Shown: piece by piece, positions 11,030-19,994 of the stretch | How the letters are laid out: each line of letters starts with the position of its first letter | Numbering within the stretch: the first letter of the stretch is position 1 | DNA from: Arthrobacter sp. UNC362MFTsu5.1 | Lineage (GTDB): Bacteria > Actinomycetota > Actinomycetes > Actinomycetales > Micrococcaceae | Assembly: GCF_000685965.1 (NCBI RefSeq) | Contig: NZ_JMLE01000011.1 | Span: 1 to 64,000, forward strand | Direction: 5' to 3' | Length of the DNA: 64,000 nucleotides | Notes under the pieces: generated by a model | The model's input: only the letters and a program-made list of their open reading frames with translations | What the model was told of the DNA's origin: nothing | Databases searched by the model: none | Translations under genes and position numbers: made by a program

Positions 11030-11494
11030 CTATTTGCCTTCCAGAATATGAAAAAAAGATTCGTAGTGGTCCGGCGTGTAGTACTTATCGCCGCTTTCAC
11101 CCACCACGATCCGGCGGGCGCCCCGGTCCGATTCGCCGGGGGTCCTGACCGTGAATTCTTTGTAGTAGCCGCCCGGTTTCCGGGGCAGCAGTCGCTCAAA
11201 GTTGCTGAAGACCGCGCCGTCACGCGAATACGGGTACGGCCCGCCGCGGGCAATCAGGGCCAGCGTCTCCCGCGCCTCCGGCGGCAGGCTGGACGCCGGC
11301 ACGGCTTCCAGGCCGGAACCGTCGACGGCGGGCGCGGACGCCGCCGTCGAACGCCCGGGCGCGGAGGCCGCCGTCGAGCCCGCGGGAACGGGCGGGCTGA
11401 CCAGGCCCTCCTGCGTGCTGGACAGCACCATGCCCAGGCCGACCACCAGCACCAGGACCGCGGCCAGCGCCAGGAGCCTCCCGATCCCCCTCAT
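11030..11494 (-). CDS. Secreted guanyl-specific ribonuclease (barnase/RNase Sa type)
   Basis: This microbial RNase would cleave RNA after guanosine outside the cell. Residues 1-25 form a signal or anchor segment (LLALAAVLVLVVGLGMVL), a Pro/Ala/Ser-rich linker runs to about 65, and the catalytic domain occupies about 69-154. The family triad is visible: Glu113 in YYKEFTVRTPG, Arg127/128 in GARRIVVGE and His143 in YTPDHYESF. ATG 11494 has GGGGAC upstream. It lies 21 bp downstream of glgX and immediately before barstar. It could act in RNA scavenging or competition with neighbours. Confidence 0.88.
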   Translation of the reverse strand: MRGIGRLLALAAVLVLVVGLGMVLSSTQEGLVSPPVPAGSTAASAPGRSTAASAPAVDGSGLEAVPASSLPPEARETLALIARGGPYPYSRDGAVFSNFERLLPRKPGGYYKEFTVRTPGESDRGARRIVVGESGDKYYTPDHYESFFHILEGK

Positions 11495-11515
11495 GACGTC
11501 CCCATCTGCTGAACC

Positions 11516-13630
11516 CTACGTGCGGTAGATACTGATGGTGTTGGACTGCGCCACGTCGCGTTCGCCGGCGGCTACCCTGACCCCTTGACGGCGGTCATGG
11601 AGTTCGGAGGTGGTCAATCGAAGTTCGAACAATCGCTTGCCCGTGCCGTCGTCGTTACTGACGTCGGGCAGGGTGATTTTAATGTCGTGGGCGCTGCCGT
11701 TCACCACCACGAGTCCGTCCACCTGGCCGTCGTCCGAGCCCAGCAGCAGCTGGACCACGCGGTGTTGCGGATCGTTCCACTGGTCCATGGACATGGGCTT
11801 GCCGTGCTCGTCGAACCAGTGCAGGTAGGCCTGCTTGTCCCGGGAAGGATAGTGGTGCGGCTGGCCCGCCAGGAACTCCTTCCGGAGCCGGATGACCCGC
11901 TTGGTGCTCCGGAGCATGGCGTGGGATTCCGGTGTGCTGGTCCAGTCCAGCCAGGTGATGGGGTTGTCCTGGCAATAAGCGTTGTTGTTGCCCTGCTGTG
12001 TCCGGCCGATCTCGTCGCCGGCTGTGATCATGGGGATGCCCATGGAGACCATCAGGGTGGCCATCAGGTTGCGGCTGGTCTGCGCCCGGAGCGCCAGGAT
12101 TTCCTCGTCTTCAGTCGGTCCCTCGAAGCCGTGGTTGTAGCTGCGGTTATCGCCGTGGCCGTCCCGGTTCTGCTCGCCGTTGGCTTCGTTGTGTTTGCGG
12201 TCGTAGGACACGAGGTCAGCCAGGGTGAAACCGTCGTGCGACGTGAAGAAGTTGAGCGATGCCATGCGGGAGCGTCCCGATTCCGCAAAAAGGCCGGCTG
12301 AGCCGGAAATGGAATCGGCGAGGCGGGCGACGGAGCCGCCCTGGCCACCTGCGTCGATCGCGGCCCGGTCCCCTACCCAGAACGAGCGCAGCGCGTCGCG
12401 GTAGTGGTCGTTCCAGTCCACCCAGCCGGGCGGGAAGCGTCCGGTCTGCCAGCCGCCGTAACCCACATCCCACGGCTCGGCAATCAGTTTGACGGAGGAC
12501 AGGAGCGGATCCGCGGCAATGGCCACGAGGAAGGGGTGGTGCGGGTCGAAGTCGTTCGCGGCGTTGCGGCAGAGTGTCACCGCAAGGTCGAACCGGAAAC
12601 CGTCGATGTGGAACTCCTCCACCCAGTACCTCAGCGAGTCGAGGACCAGCTGGACAACGCGGGGGTGGCCGAAGTTCAGGCTGTTGCCGCATCCGGTGGT
12701 GTCGATGTACCGGCCGTGGCCGTCGTTCCGGTAGTACTGCTTCTCCCCCAGCCCGCGGAAGCTGAGCGTCTGGCCGTCAGGACCGCCTTCGGCGGTGTGG
12801 TTGTACACAACGTCCAGGATGACTTCCAGCCCCGCTGCGTGCAGGAGTTTGACCATGCCTTTGAATTCATCCTGCACTGCCTGCGGGCCGGCCGCCTGGG
12901 CGGCCTGGGTGGCGTAGTCAGGATGCGGGGCGAAGAAGGCCGCGGTGTTGTAGCCCCAGTAATTGGTCATGCCCAGGTTCTGGAGATGGGGTTCGTCCAA
13001 GTGGAAATGGACAGGCAACAGCTGGACCGAGGTGATGCCCAGTCCCGTGAGGTGCTCAATCATTGCCGGGTGCGCCATCCCGGCGTACGTGCCGCGGAGG
13101 TCCTCGGGAATGTCCGGGTGCAGCATGCTTTGGCCGCGGACGTGGGCTTCATAAATGATGGTGTTCCGCCACGAGACGTGCGGGCTGCGGTCCCCGCCCC
13201 AGTCGAATCCGCTGGACATGCGCACATTGCTGAGGAACCCGTCGCTCTGATCAACTGCCCGGCCGTAGGGATCCAGCAGCAGCGGCTGCTCGCCGTCGTC
13301 GTCAAAAGCCACGGTTGGCACTGACACCGGCAGGGCATCGTCCTCGGACGAGGAGCGGAAGCCGTAACGCGAACCCACCGGGAAGCCGTCCACAATGCCA
13401 TGGTGGACGTCGTTGGTGATGTTCGGGAGGGTCTTCAGTTGCCACGTTCCGCCCGGCGCGCAGTAGGCGATTTCCAGCGTGGCCACCCCGGGCGCGTAGA
13501 CCGCGACGTTGGCGCAGGCACTCTGAGGATCGTCCGTTGCCGGGGAGCCCGTGCGCGGAACGCTGATGCCCAGTGGAAACGGCCTGGAGGCGTCCACGGT
13601 TGAGGCTGTGTCTAGGAGTGGCATAACCAT
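11516..13630 (-). CDS. glgX: Glycogen debranching enzyme GlgX
   Basis: GlgX hydrolyses alpha-1,6 branches left after phosphorylase action. The 704 residues contain an N-terminal CBM48-like domain, NTIIYEAHVRG, LDVVYNHTAEGG, GFRFDLAVTL with the nucleophile Asp348, LIAEPWDVGYGGWQTG with Glu385, and FTSHDGFTLADLVSYDRKHN. The glycogen-specific ending NNNAYCQDNPITWLDW is also present. The ATG at 13630 lies 7 nt after TAATAT and has no clear Shine-Dalgarno, so it is probably leaderless; ATG 13624 is an alternative start. It is the first gene of a possible run with the RNase and barstar genes. Confidence 0.94.
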   Translation of the reverse strand: MVMPLLDTASTVDASRPFPLGISVPRTGSPATDDPQSACANVAVYAPGVATLEIAYCAPGGTWQLKTLPNITNDVHHGIVDGFPVGSRYGFRSSSEDDALPVSVPTVAFDDDGEQPLLLDPYGRAVDQSDGFLSNVRMSSGFDWGGDRSPHVSWRNTIIYEAHVRGQSMLHPDIPEDLRGTYAGMAHPAMIEHLTGLGITSVQLLPVHFHLDEPHLQNLGMTNYWGYNTAAFFAPHPDYATQAAQAAGPQAVQDEFKGMVKLLHAAGLEVILDVVYNHTAEGGPDGQTLSFRGLGEKQYYRNDGHGRYIDTTGCGNSLNFGHPRVVQLVLDSLRYWVEEFHIDGFRFDLAVTLCRNAANDFDPHHPFLVAIAADPLLSSVKLIAEPWDVGYGGWQTGRFPPGWVDWNDHYRDALRSFWVGDRAAIDAGGQGGSVARLADSISGSAGLFAESGRSRMASLNFFTSHDGFTLADLVSYDRKHNEANGEQNRDGHGDNRSYNHGFEGPTEDEEILALRAQTSRNLMATLMVSMGIPMITAGDEIGRTQQGNNNAYCQDNPITWLDWTSTPESHAMLRSTKRVIRLRKEFLAGQPHHYPSRDKQAYLHWFDEHGKPMSMDQWNDPQHRVVQLLLGSDDGQVDGLVVVNGSAHDIKITLPDVSNDDGTGKRLFELRLTTSELHDRRQGVRVAAGERDVAQSNTISIYRT

Positions 13631-13637
13631 TGCTTAA

Positions 13638-13643
13638 ATATTA
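13638..13643 (-). promoter_or_regulatory. glgX -10 hexamer
   Basis: TAATAT on the minus strand ends 7 nt before the glgX ATG, implying transcription starts at the start codon. No good -35 was seen. Confidence 0.45.
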
Positions 13644-13699
13644 GCTGTGCCACACAAATGTCCGATATTCTCCGCAATGTGTCGGTAAAAGGGCTGGCC

Positions 13700-13730
13700 T
13701 TGTTCAGCGTCCCGTCCCGGGTTGCATACT
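13700..13730 (+). promoter_or_regulatory. Possible promoter of the amidohydrolase gene
   Basis: TTGTTC (13700-13705) and CATACT preceded by TTG (13725-13730) are 19 bp apart, slightly long. They lie about 29 bp before the GTG start. Confidence 0.3.
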
Positions 13731-13758
13731 GAAGTGAGACGCCACGTTGGAGGTAATT

Positions 13759-14577
13759 GTGCGAGTTGCACTTGCTCAGGTAGTTACAGGCCGCGATATT
13801 TCCGCGAATCTGGACATTTTGGAAAATTTCGCCCGCAAGGCGAAAAAAGGCGGCGCTGAATTGGTGGTCTTCCCCGAAGCCACCATGCGCGCATTCGGTA
13901 ATTCGCTCGTGGATATTGCCGAGCCGCTGGACGGCCCCTGGGCGACCCGGGTGCGCGGCATTGCCGCCGAAATCGGCATCGTGATCGTGGCGGGCATGTT
14001 CACCCCGGGGCAGTCAGGTGACGGCTCCGGCGACAGCACGAGGAAAGTGCGCAACACCCTGCTGGCCACCGGTCCGGGCGTGGAGGCCAGCTACGACAAG
14101 ATCCACCTGTTCGATGCCTTTGGATTCGCCGAATCAGACACCGTGGAGGCCGGTACGCGGGCCGTGACGTTCGAGCTCGGCGGCATCAGTTTCGGCCTGG
14201 CCACCTGTTACGACATCCGGTTCCCGGCCTTGTTCACCGCCAATGCCGACCGCGGCGCCGAAGCGAATATCGTGTGCGCTTCCTGGGGATCCGGGCCCGG
14301 GAAAGTCGACCAGTGGCGCCTCCTGGCACGCGCCCGCGCCGTGGACACCACCACGTATGTGCTGGCCTGCGGCCAGGGCGATCCTGCCACCGAAGGCATC
14401 GAAACCAAAGGCTCCGCGCCCACCGGTGTGGGGCACTCCGCTGTCGTGTCCCCGCTCGGTGAGGTCCTGGCAGAGCTCGACGGCGGGACCGGGCTGCTGT
14501 TCGCTGACCTGGACCCCGCCGTCGTCAAGGAAGCCCGGGCAAAGCTGCCGGTCCTGGCCAACCGCCACACGTTCTAA
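13759..14577 (+). CDS. Carbon-nitrogen hydrolase (nitrilase superfamily)
   Basis: A 272-residue amidase-type enzyme that would hydrolyse a C-N bond in a small amide; substrate unknown. The nitrilase triad is visible: Glu in LVVFPEATMRAFG, Lys in SYDKIHLFDAFGF and Cys in ATCYDIRFPALF. GTG 13759 is preferred because GGAGG lies at 13749-13753; the open frame extends to TTG 13747. It is transcribed alone, convergent with rlmB. Relatives include the deaminated glutathione/omega-amidase group, but the sequence alone does not choose. Confidence 0.88.
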   Translation: MRVALAQVVTGRDISANLDILENFARKAKKGGAELVVFPEATMRAFGNSLVDIAEPLDGPWATRVRGIAAEIGIVIVAGMFTPGQSGDGSGDSTRKVRNTLLATGPGVEASYDKIHLFDAFGFAESDTVEAGTRAVTFELGGISFGLATCYDIRFPALFTANADRGAEANIVCASWGSGPGKVDQWRLLARARAVDTTTYVLACGQGDPATEGIETKGSAPTGVGHSAVVSPLGEVLAELDGGTGLLFADLDPAVVKEARAKLPVLANRHTF

Positions 14578-14582
14578 AAACC

Positions 14583-14700
14583 AGCAACGCTCTCTCACCT
14601 TTCGCCACAAAAACAGCAACGCTCTATCACCAGGTGATAGAGCGTTGCTGTTTGACCCGCAGGAAATGAGAGAGCGTTCCGGGGGGGCGACAGAGCGTTG
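14583..14700. terminator. Palindromic repeat cluster, bidirectional terminator
   Basis: The core is a perfect 21-bp inverted repeat (14611-14631 with 14633-14653) around a single base. It is flanked by further copies of the AACGCTCTCTCAC core near 14587 and, inverted, near 14668-14677 and 14690-14700. It fills the gap between the convergent amidohydrolase and rlmB genes. Confidence 0.75.
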
Positions 14701-14725
14701 GGCGGCCGTGCCGCCCTCCGAAAGC

Positions 14726-15712
14726 CTACTTAGCTGAGCGCTGCCTGGAGACTTCGTACAGGGAAATGCCGACGGCCATGGAGGCGTTGAGCGATTCCAT
14801 GGCGGAGTCGATCGGGATGGAGACGATCTGGTCGCAGTTTTCGCGGACCAGGCGGCTCAGGCCCTTGCCCTCGGAACCAACCACGATGCACACGGGTTCC
14901 TTGGCCAGGCTGAGGTCCGGCAGCGACACGTCGCCGTCGCCGTCCAGGCCGAGCACGTAAATGCCCATGTTCTTGAACGCCTTGAGGGTGTTGTTCAGGT
15001 TGGCGGCACGTGCCACCGGAACCCGGACTGCTGCGCCGGCGCTGGTCTTCCAGGCTGAGGCAGTGACGCCGACTGAGCGTCGTTCCGGAACGATGACGCC
15101 GTGACCGCTGAAAGCCGATACGGACCGGATGATCGCGCCGAGGTTGCGCGGGTCCGTGATGCCGTCCAGGGCGACGAAGAGCGGCGCGTTGGACACGTGG
15201 CCCTTCTTCCAGGCCTCCACGGTTTCCTCGGCGAGCTCGTACGCGTCCTGGTACTCGTACGGTGGAATCTGCAGCACAAGGCCCTGGTGGATGGCGTCGT
15301 CCGTCATCCGGTCCAGCTCGGGCTTGCCCGTTTCCATCAGCGGAATGCCGCGTTCGGCCGCAAGCTTCAGGGACTCCTTGACGCGGTCGTCCATTTCGAT
15401 GCGGATGGCAACGTGGAGGGCCTTGGCCGGGATTCCGGCGCGCAGCGCTTCAACAACGGAGTTTCGTCCCGTGACGACTTCCTCCGTGGCACGGCCCTTC
15501 GGGCCTGAGCGGGCGCCGGCGCCGCGGGGTGCGCCCGGACGCTTGGCGGCGGACCGCTCGGCGAGCTGCTTGTTCTTGTGGGCCTTGTGGTACGGGCGGT
15601 CCTCCGCCTTGGGAGTGGGGCCCTTGCCCTCGAGGGCCTTGCGGCCGTGGCCACCCGTTCCGATGGTGGGGCCCTTCTTCGCTTTGACCGACCGGCGACC
15701 GTTGTTGGCCAT
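14726..15712 (-). CDS. rlmB: 23S rRNA (guanosine-2'-O-)-methyltransferase RlmB-like, SPOUT family
   Basis: TrmH-family SPOUT methyltransferase of 328 residues, expected to 2'-O-methylate 23S rRNA. A basic N-terminal extension of about 75 residues (KAKKGPTIGTGGHGRKALEGKG) precedes the substrate-binding domain GRNSVVEALRAGIPAKAL. The SPOUT domain has the three motifs: DPRNLGAIIRSVSAFSG, IVVGSEGKGLSRLVRENCD and IPIDSAMESLNASMAVGI. ATG 15712 is preferred over GTG 15721 because AAGGGTG is well placed before it. It follows cysS on the same strand, as in mycobacteria. Confidence 0.92.
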   Translation of the reverse strand: MANNGRRSVKAKKGPTIGTGGHGRKALEGKGPTPKAEDRPYHKAHKNKQLAERSAAKRPGAPRGAGARSGPKGRATEEVVTGRNSVVEALRAGIPAKALHVAIRIEMDDRVKESLKLAAERGIPLMETGKPELDRMTDDAIHQGLVLQIPPYEYQDAYELAEETVEAWKKGHVSNAPLFVALDGITDPRNLGAIIRSVSAFSGHGVIVPERRSVGVTASAWKTSAGAAVRVPVARAANLNNTLKAFKNMGIYVLGLDGDGDVSLPDLSLAKEPVCIVVGSEGKGLSRLVRENCDQIVSIPIDSAMESLNASMAVGISLYEVSRQRSAK

Positions 15713-15835
15713 GAGTTTCACCCTTGCTTTGTTGAGTAAGTCTGACCTCCAGTCTACTTACTCAGGTTAAATCGCCCGCCCGGGGCCCGCCCGACGCTCT
15801 GTTGTCACCCTGCGGGGCATCCTGCCTGCCGCGGC

Positions 15836-17305
15836 TCAGCCGCGTTTGAGGCTCCAGCTGGCACCGTCCGGGCCGTCCTCCACCAAGACGCCCGCCGCCG
15901 CGAGGGTGTCCCGGATGGCGTCGGACGCCGCCCAGTCCTTGGTGGCCCGCGCCTGTGCCCGGGCGCCAAGCTGGGCTTCGATGAGGACGCCCAGGGCTGT
16001 GTCCGCCTGGTCGTCCCGGGCGGGCGCCGCGACGTCGTTGAGGCCCAGGACGCGCAGCATGTCGGTGACGGAATGCAGGGCAGCGCTGGCCGCCGCGTTG
16101 TCGCCGGCGGTGAGGGCGGTGTTCCCGGCACGCACGGTGTCGTGCAGGGCAGCCAGCGCCTGCGGAACGTTCAGGTCGTCGTCCATGGCCGCGGCGAAGG
16201 CGTCCGGCACTTGGCCGTGGCTGCCGAACAGGAGGCCGGCCGCGCCGGAACCAACGCTGTCGGACAAGGTACGCACTGCGCGGGCGATGAACCCGTCAAT
16301 CCGCTCCATGGCGGCCGCCGCTTCCTGCAGCGACGTGGGCTGGTAGTCCAGGACCGAGCGATACTGCGCCTGGCCGAGGTAGTACCGGACCACGCGCGGC
16401 GAGGCGAGCTCCAGCATTTCCGCGGGGCTGACGGTGTTGCCGATGGACTTGGACATCTTCTCGCCCTGGTAGGTCACCATGCCGTTGTGCATCCAGAAGT
16501 TGGCGAAGGCGTGGCCGGCCGCCTGGGACTGGGCCATCTCGTTCTCATGGTGCGGGAAGCGGAGGTCCAGGCCGCCGCCGTGGATGTCGAACTCGGTGCC
16601 AAGGTATTTGGTGACCATGGCCGAGCACTCCAGGTGCCAGCCCGGACGCCCGGTGCCCCAGGGCGAAACCCAGCTCGCCGTCGTCGGCTCGCCTTCCTTA
16701 TGCCCCTTCCACAGCGCAAAGTCCCGCGGGTCCTTCTTGCCCCGGGGGTCGGCGTCGGGAGCTCCCTGCATGTCATCGATTTTTTGGCGCGTGAGCGACC
16801 CGTAGCGGTTCCAGGAGCGGACGTCGAAATAGACGTCGCCGGAATCGTCGAGGGCAGGGTAGGCGTGGCCGCGGTCGATGAGTTGCTGGATCAGTGCATG
16901 CATCTCCGGAATGTGACCTGTGGCGCGCGGCTCGTAGGTGGGTCGGGACACGCCCAGGGTGTCGTAGGCCTTGAGGAACGCCTGCTCGTAGCGGTAGGCC
17001 AGTGCCCACCACTCCTCTTCGCGGATGTCGTCCGGGCCTTCCTCGAAGTCCTGTTCAAAGGAGAGGGCGGACTTGGCGAGGATCTTGTCGTCGATGTCGG
17101 TGACGTTGCGGACCACCGTCACGCGGAAACCGCGGTATTCCAGCCAGCGGGTGAGCTGGTCAAAGGCAATGGCGGACCGGATGTGCCCCACGTGCGGCAG
17201 GCCCTGCACCGTCGCACCGCAGTAGTACAGGCTCACCTTGCCCGGGATCAGGGGGACGAAGTCGCGGACTTCGGCGGATGCTGTGTCGTAAAAGCGCAGG
17301 GTCAC
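15836..17305 (-). CDS. cysS: Cysteinyl-tRNA synthetase
   Basis: Class I aminoacyl-tRNA synthetase charging tRNA-Cys; 489 residues, normal length. It has the zinc-ligand Cys in YYCGATVQG, the HIGH-type motif HVGHIRSA near residue 40, [21 protein letters not shown], and the KMSKS loop [10 protein letters not shown]. The DALR-type anticodon domain follows. The GTG start lies 6 nt after TAATCT, suggesting a leaderless mRNA. It is upstream of rlmB and downstream of ispDF. Confidence 0.96.
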   Translation of the reverse strand: MTLRFYDTASAEVRDFVPLIPGKVSLYYCGATVQGLPHVGHIRSAIAFDQLTRWLEYRGFRVTVVRNVTDIDDKILAKSALSFEQDFEEGPDDIREEEWWALAYRYEQAFLKAYDTLGVSRPTYEPRATGHIPEMHALIQQLIDRGHAYPALDDSGDVYFDVRSWNRYGSLTRQKIDDMQGAPDADPRGKKDPRDFALWKGHKEGEPTTASWVSPWGTGRPGWHLECSAMVTKYLGTEFDIHGGGLDLRFPHHENEMAQSQAAGHAFANFWMHNGMVTYQGEKMSKSIGNTVSPAEMLELASPRVVRYYLGQAQYRSVLDYQPTSLQEAAAAMERIDGFIARAVRTLSDSVGSGAAGLLFGSHGQVPDAFAAAMDDDLNVPQALAALHDTVRAGNTALTAGDNAAASAALHSVTDMLRVLGLNDVAAPARDDQADTALGVLIEAQLGARAQARATKDWAASDAIRDTLAAAGVLVEDGPDGASWSLKRG

Positions 17306-17311
17306 CGCTCC

Positions 17312-17317
17312 AGATTA
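17312..17317 (-). promoter_or_regulatory. cysS -10 hexamer
   Basis: TAATCT on the minus strand ends 6 nt before the GTG of cysS. A GGAG within the 6-nt gap is too close to the start to be a normal Shine-Dalgarno. Confidence 0.45.
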
Positions 17318-17350
17318 GCCGATGGCCTTCGCGCCGGGGCCCACCGCGGG

Positions 17351-17677
17351 CTATTTGCAGACTTCGCCGATCTTGTTGTTCTGCTCGCTCAGCTGCGCAG
17401 TCTGTTCGGCGCTCTTGGTACCCAGCGAAGTGCTTGCGACCTTCTTCATGATGTCGGCCATTTTCTGGATGGGCTCGGCAACCTCGGGGGCGACCTTGTC
17501 CGCCACTTCCTGGTAATGCTTGGCGATCTGGTCAGCCTGCTGCTGCTGGTTTCCGGTTGGCACGAACGTGTCCCCGTTGAGGAATTTACAGCTTTCCTCG
17601 ACGCTCATCTTCGGCGTGCCGCAGCCGCTCAGCAGCAACCCTGCAACGAGTACGACGGCGGCAATCGGCTTCTTCAC
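17351..17677 (-). CDS. Small lipoprotein
   Basis: A 108-residue predicted lipoprotein of unknown function. The N-terminus KKPIAAVVLVAGLLLSGC is a classic type II signal with lipobox LSGC. The mature part is Lys/Gln/Glu-rich, probably helical, with two further cysteines (in EESCKFLNG and at GEVCK near the C-terminus) that could form a disulfide. GTG 17677 is chosen because AGGAGA precedes it; the longer open frame upstream is not supported. It is inserted between ispF and cysS. Confidence 0.8.
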   Translation of the reverse strand: MKKPIAAVVLVAGLLLSGCGTPKMSVEESCKFLNGDTFVPTGNQQQQADQIAKHYQEVADKVAPEVAEPIQKMADIMKKVASTSLGTKSAEQTAQLSEQNNKIGEVCK

Positions 17678-17744
17678 GAGGGTTCTCCTGGGTGTTCGGC
17701 TGAGGAATGGATCCCTTAAGCCTAGGCGAAACGCGCGCTCCGCC

Positions 17745-18239
17745 TCAGCCCGCCCGGTACACCAGTGCTGTGGCGAGGGCCGAGATGCCTTCGCCGCGGC
17801 CGGTGAAGCCGAGGCCGTCGCTGGTGGTGGCGCTGACGCTGACGGGCGCACCCGCCGCCGCGGTGAGGACCGCCTGGGACTCCTCCCGGCGGGGACCGAA
17901 TTTTGGCCTGTTGCCTACGAACTGCACGGCGATGTTGCCGATCTCGAAGCCTTCCGTCCGGACAATGCGGGCAGCCTCGGCCAGGAGGGTCACTCCGGAG
18001 GCACCCGCGAATTCGGGCCGGTCCGTGCCGAAGTGCGTGCCGAGATCCCCGATCCCGGCGGCCGAAAAGAGTGCGTCAGCTGCCGCGTGGGCTACCGGAT
18101 CGCCGTCGGAGTGTCCGGCCAGGCCCTGCTGGCCCTCCCACAGCAGTCCGCCGAGCCACAACTGCCGCGGGTTGTCTTCGGAAGCGAAGGCGTGGACATC
18201 GATGCCGATTCCGGTCCTGGGAATGATGGGAGCCGCCAT
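17745..18239 (-). CDS. ispF: 2-C-methyl-D-erythritol 2,4-cyclodiphosphate synthase
   Basis: Fifth enzyme of the non-mevalonate (MEP) isoprenoid pathway, converting CDP-ME 2-phosphate to ME-cPP. The 164 residues match the family; GIGIDVHAF holds the metal ligands Asp14 and His16, and [16 protein letters not shown] the conserved second motif. The C-terminal [16 protein letters not shown] is typical. The ATG lies 2 bp after the ispD stop, so translation is coupled. Confidence 0.96.
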   Translation of the reverse strand: MAAPIIPRTGIGIDVHAFASEDNPRQLWLGGLLWEGQQGLAGHSDGDPVAHAAADALFSAAGIGDLGTHFGTDRPEFAGASGVTLLAEAARIVRTEGFEIGNIAVQFVGNRPKFGPRREESQAVLTAAAGAPVSVSATTSDGLGFTGRGEGISALATALVYRAG

Positions 18240-18241
18240 GG

Positions 18242-19063
18242 TCAGCCTTCCACCCAGCGTGCGCCCAGGGGACCTTCCAGGAGGCCCTCCGCAATGATGA
18301 GGTCCAAGGGAGTGGTGATCTTCAGTGACTGGCTGGCGCCGCGGACGGCATGGACCGGAACGCCCAGGCGTTCCACCAGCATGGCGTCATCGGTGATGGC
18401 GGCGGCCTGGGCTTCGTCGAACCCTGCCACCTCCCGGTGCGCCTTCAGCAGCGTGGCAAGGTCGAATCCCTGCGGCGTCTGCACGGCCCGGAGCTTCTCC
18501 CGCGGCGCCGTGCCCACGACTACCTCCGGCGCGATCCGGGCATCTTCGTCCGTCGTCGCTTCCACGGTCTTGACGGTGTCCACCACGGGTATCACCGGGA
18601 TGACTGCCAGGGCGCCTGCCGCCAGGGAGTCGACCACACGGTGGAAAACGGACTCGGGCGTCAGGGCGCGCGCGGCGTCGTGGACCAGCACCGCCTGGGT
18701 GCCGTCTTCCAGCGCCTCCAATGCGGACCGCACGGAGTCGGCCCGCGTCGCGCCGCCGTCGACGACCGTCAGCAGCGGCCCGCCGTCGACGAGTTCGGCC
18801 TTGAAGTCATCGCACATGCGCCGCAGTGCGCTATCGCCGGCCGGCAGGGCGATGCAGACCTGCTGCGCGACGCCGGACGCCACTATCCCGCGAAGGGCAT
18901 GCATCAGGATGGGCTCTCCGCCGAGGGGAACCCTGGCCTTGGGCATGCCGTAACCAAGCCGCTGCCCTGATCCGGCCGCCACCAGCACGACGGCGACGAC
19001 GGGGCTGACGGCGCGGGCCCCGGCCTCCGGCCCGGATCCGGCCGAAAATTCTGTTGCACTCAT
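18242..19063 (-). CDS. ispD: 2-C-methyl-D-erythritol 4-phosphate cytidylyltransferase
   Basis: IspD activates MEP with CTP in the MEP isoprenoid pathway. The 273-residue protein has the nucleotide-binding motif [38 protein letters not shown] and [13 protein letters not shown]. About 25 residues of Ala/Gly-rich sequence precede the core. ATG 19063 is chosen because TAGTGT ends 7 nt before it; the open frame runs further upstream without start-site support. The carD terminator lies between carD and this gene, so ispD probably has its own promoter. Confidence 0.93.
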   Translation of the reverse strand: MSATEFSAGSGPEAGARAVSPVVAVVLVAAGSGQRLGYGMPKARVPLGGEPILMHALRGIVASGVAQQVCIALPAGDSALRRMCDDFKAELVDGGPLLTVVDGGATRADSVRSALEALEDGTQAVLVHDAARALTPESVFHRVVDSLAAGALAVIPVIPVVDTVKTVEATTDEDARIAPEVVVGTAPREKLRAVQTPQGFDLATLLKAHREVAGFDEAQAAAITDDAMLVERLGVPVHAVRGASQSLKITTPLDLIIAEGLLEGPLGARWVEG

Positions 19064-19070
19064 GGGCACA

Positions 19071-19076
19071 ACACTA
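19071..19076 (-). promoter_or_regulatory. ispD -10 hexamer
   Basis: TAGTGT on the minus strand ends 7 nt before ATG 19063, pointing to a leaderless ispD-ispF transcript. Confidence 0.4.
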
Positions 19077-19106
19077 CGTGCCTGCGCGCATGCGGCGCCC
19101 GGCAAA

Positions 19107-19171
19107 ATCCCGGCATTCTCCTAAAAAAGGGCAAAAAGAAACCCCGGCGGCCGTTGAGCCACCGGGGTTCA
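19107..19171 (-). terminator. carD terminator
   Basis: Minus strand: a GC-rich hairpin (arms around 19139-19149 and 19161-19171, one mismatch) is followed by T-rich sequence ending in TTTTTT near 19120. It starts 5 bp after the carD stop. Confidence 0.7.
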
Positions 19172-19175
19172 ATTC

Positions 19176-19658
19176 TTAGGAAGCCAAGACTTCGTCGAGA
19201 ACGCTTGCAGCCTTCTCTTCATCCGTCTTTTCAGCCAGCGCCAGTTCTGAAATCAGAATCTGGCGGGCCTTGGCCAGCATACGCTTCTCACCTGCGGAAA
19301 GGCCGCGGTCGTGATCACGGCGCCACAGGTCACGAACGACCTCTGCCACCTTGATGACGTCCCCGGAAGCAAGCTTCTCCAGATTTGCCTTGTAACGACG
19401 CGACCAGTTGGTAGGCTCTTCAGTGAACTCGGCCCGCAGCACGTCAAAGACATGCTCCAAACCTTCTTTGCCCACTACGTCACGAACACCAACCAGGTCA
19501 ACGTTCTCTGCTGGAACTTCAATGGTCAGATCACCCTGAGCCACCTTGAGCTTGAGATACATCTTCTCTTCGCCCTTGATAGTGCGCATCTTGATTTCTT
19601 CAATTTTTGCTGCACCGTGGTGAGGGTAAACTACTGTCTCGCCGACCTCAAAAACCAT
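19176..19658 (-). CDS. carD: CarD-family RNA polymerase-binding regulator
   Basis: CarD binds the RNA polymerase beta subunit and stabilises open promoter complexes, notably at rRNA promoters; it is essential in mycobacteria. The 160 residues match the actinobacterial size. The N-terminal RNAP-interaction (Tudor-like) domain starts [22 protein letters not shown], and the C-terminal helical DNA-binding domain includes [17 protein letters not shown] and [20 protein letters not shown] with the conserved Trp. ATG 19658 is chosen for the AAAGGGGAAAG before it, not the upstream in-frame start at 19694. Confidence 0.96.
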   Translation of the reverse strand: MVFEVGETVVYPHHGAAKIEEIKMRTIKGEEKMYLKLKVAQGDLTIEVPAENVDLVGVRDVVGKEGLEHVFDVLRAEFTEEPTNWSRRYKANLEKLASGDVIKVAEVVRDLWRRDHDRGLSAGEKRMLAKARQILISELALAEKTDEEKAASVLDEVLAS

Positions 19659-19994
19659 GTGGACTTTCCCCTTTCCCGCAGACCAGTTTATCACGATTCA
19701 GGCATACAACTGGCACGGATCGGGGCCGCGAACCGCGGAAATACAAGGAAAATGGGGCCAATCGACCCCCTTCAACCCCTTGACGGATGCGGATATTAGT
19801 GCATGAGGAAGGCTGTGCCAAGGGCGGGTCCGGCCAGTCGCCGGCCGGGTTCCGGCACGCCCGGCCATGCAGTGAGCGGCCGGGAGGGGACTGCTTTCCG
19901 GACGTGAATGTGTACTGCCCGAATCCTTGTTTGAGACCGCAAGAGGATAGGCTATGGCTGAATAATGTTTCAAGACTCTCAAGGAGTGCGTGAC
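19659..19994. promoter_or_regulatory. Divergent carD / lpqE-like intergenic region
   Basis: This 336-bp gap has no credible gene. For carD, TAAACT on the minus strand (19685-19690) would give a leader of about 20 nt carrying the Shine-Dalgarno. For the lipoprotein, TTGAGA (19931-19936) and TATGGC (19953-19958) are 16 bp apart. The central part shows nothing I recognise. Confidence 0.4.
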
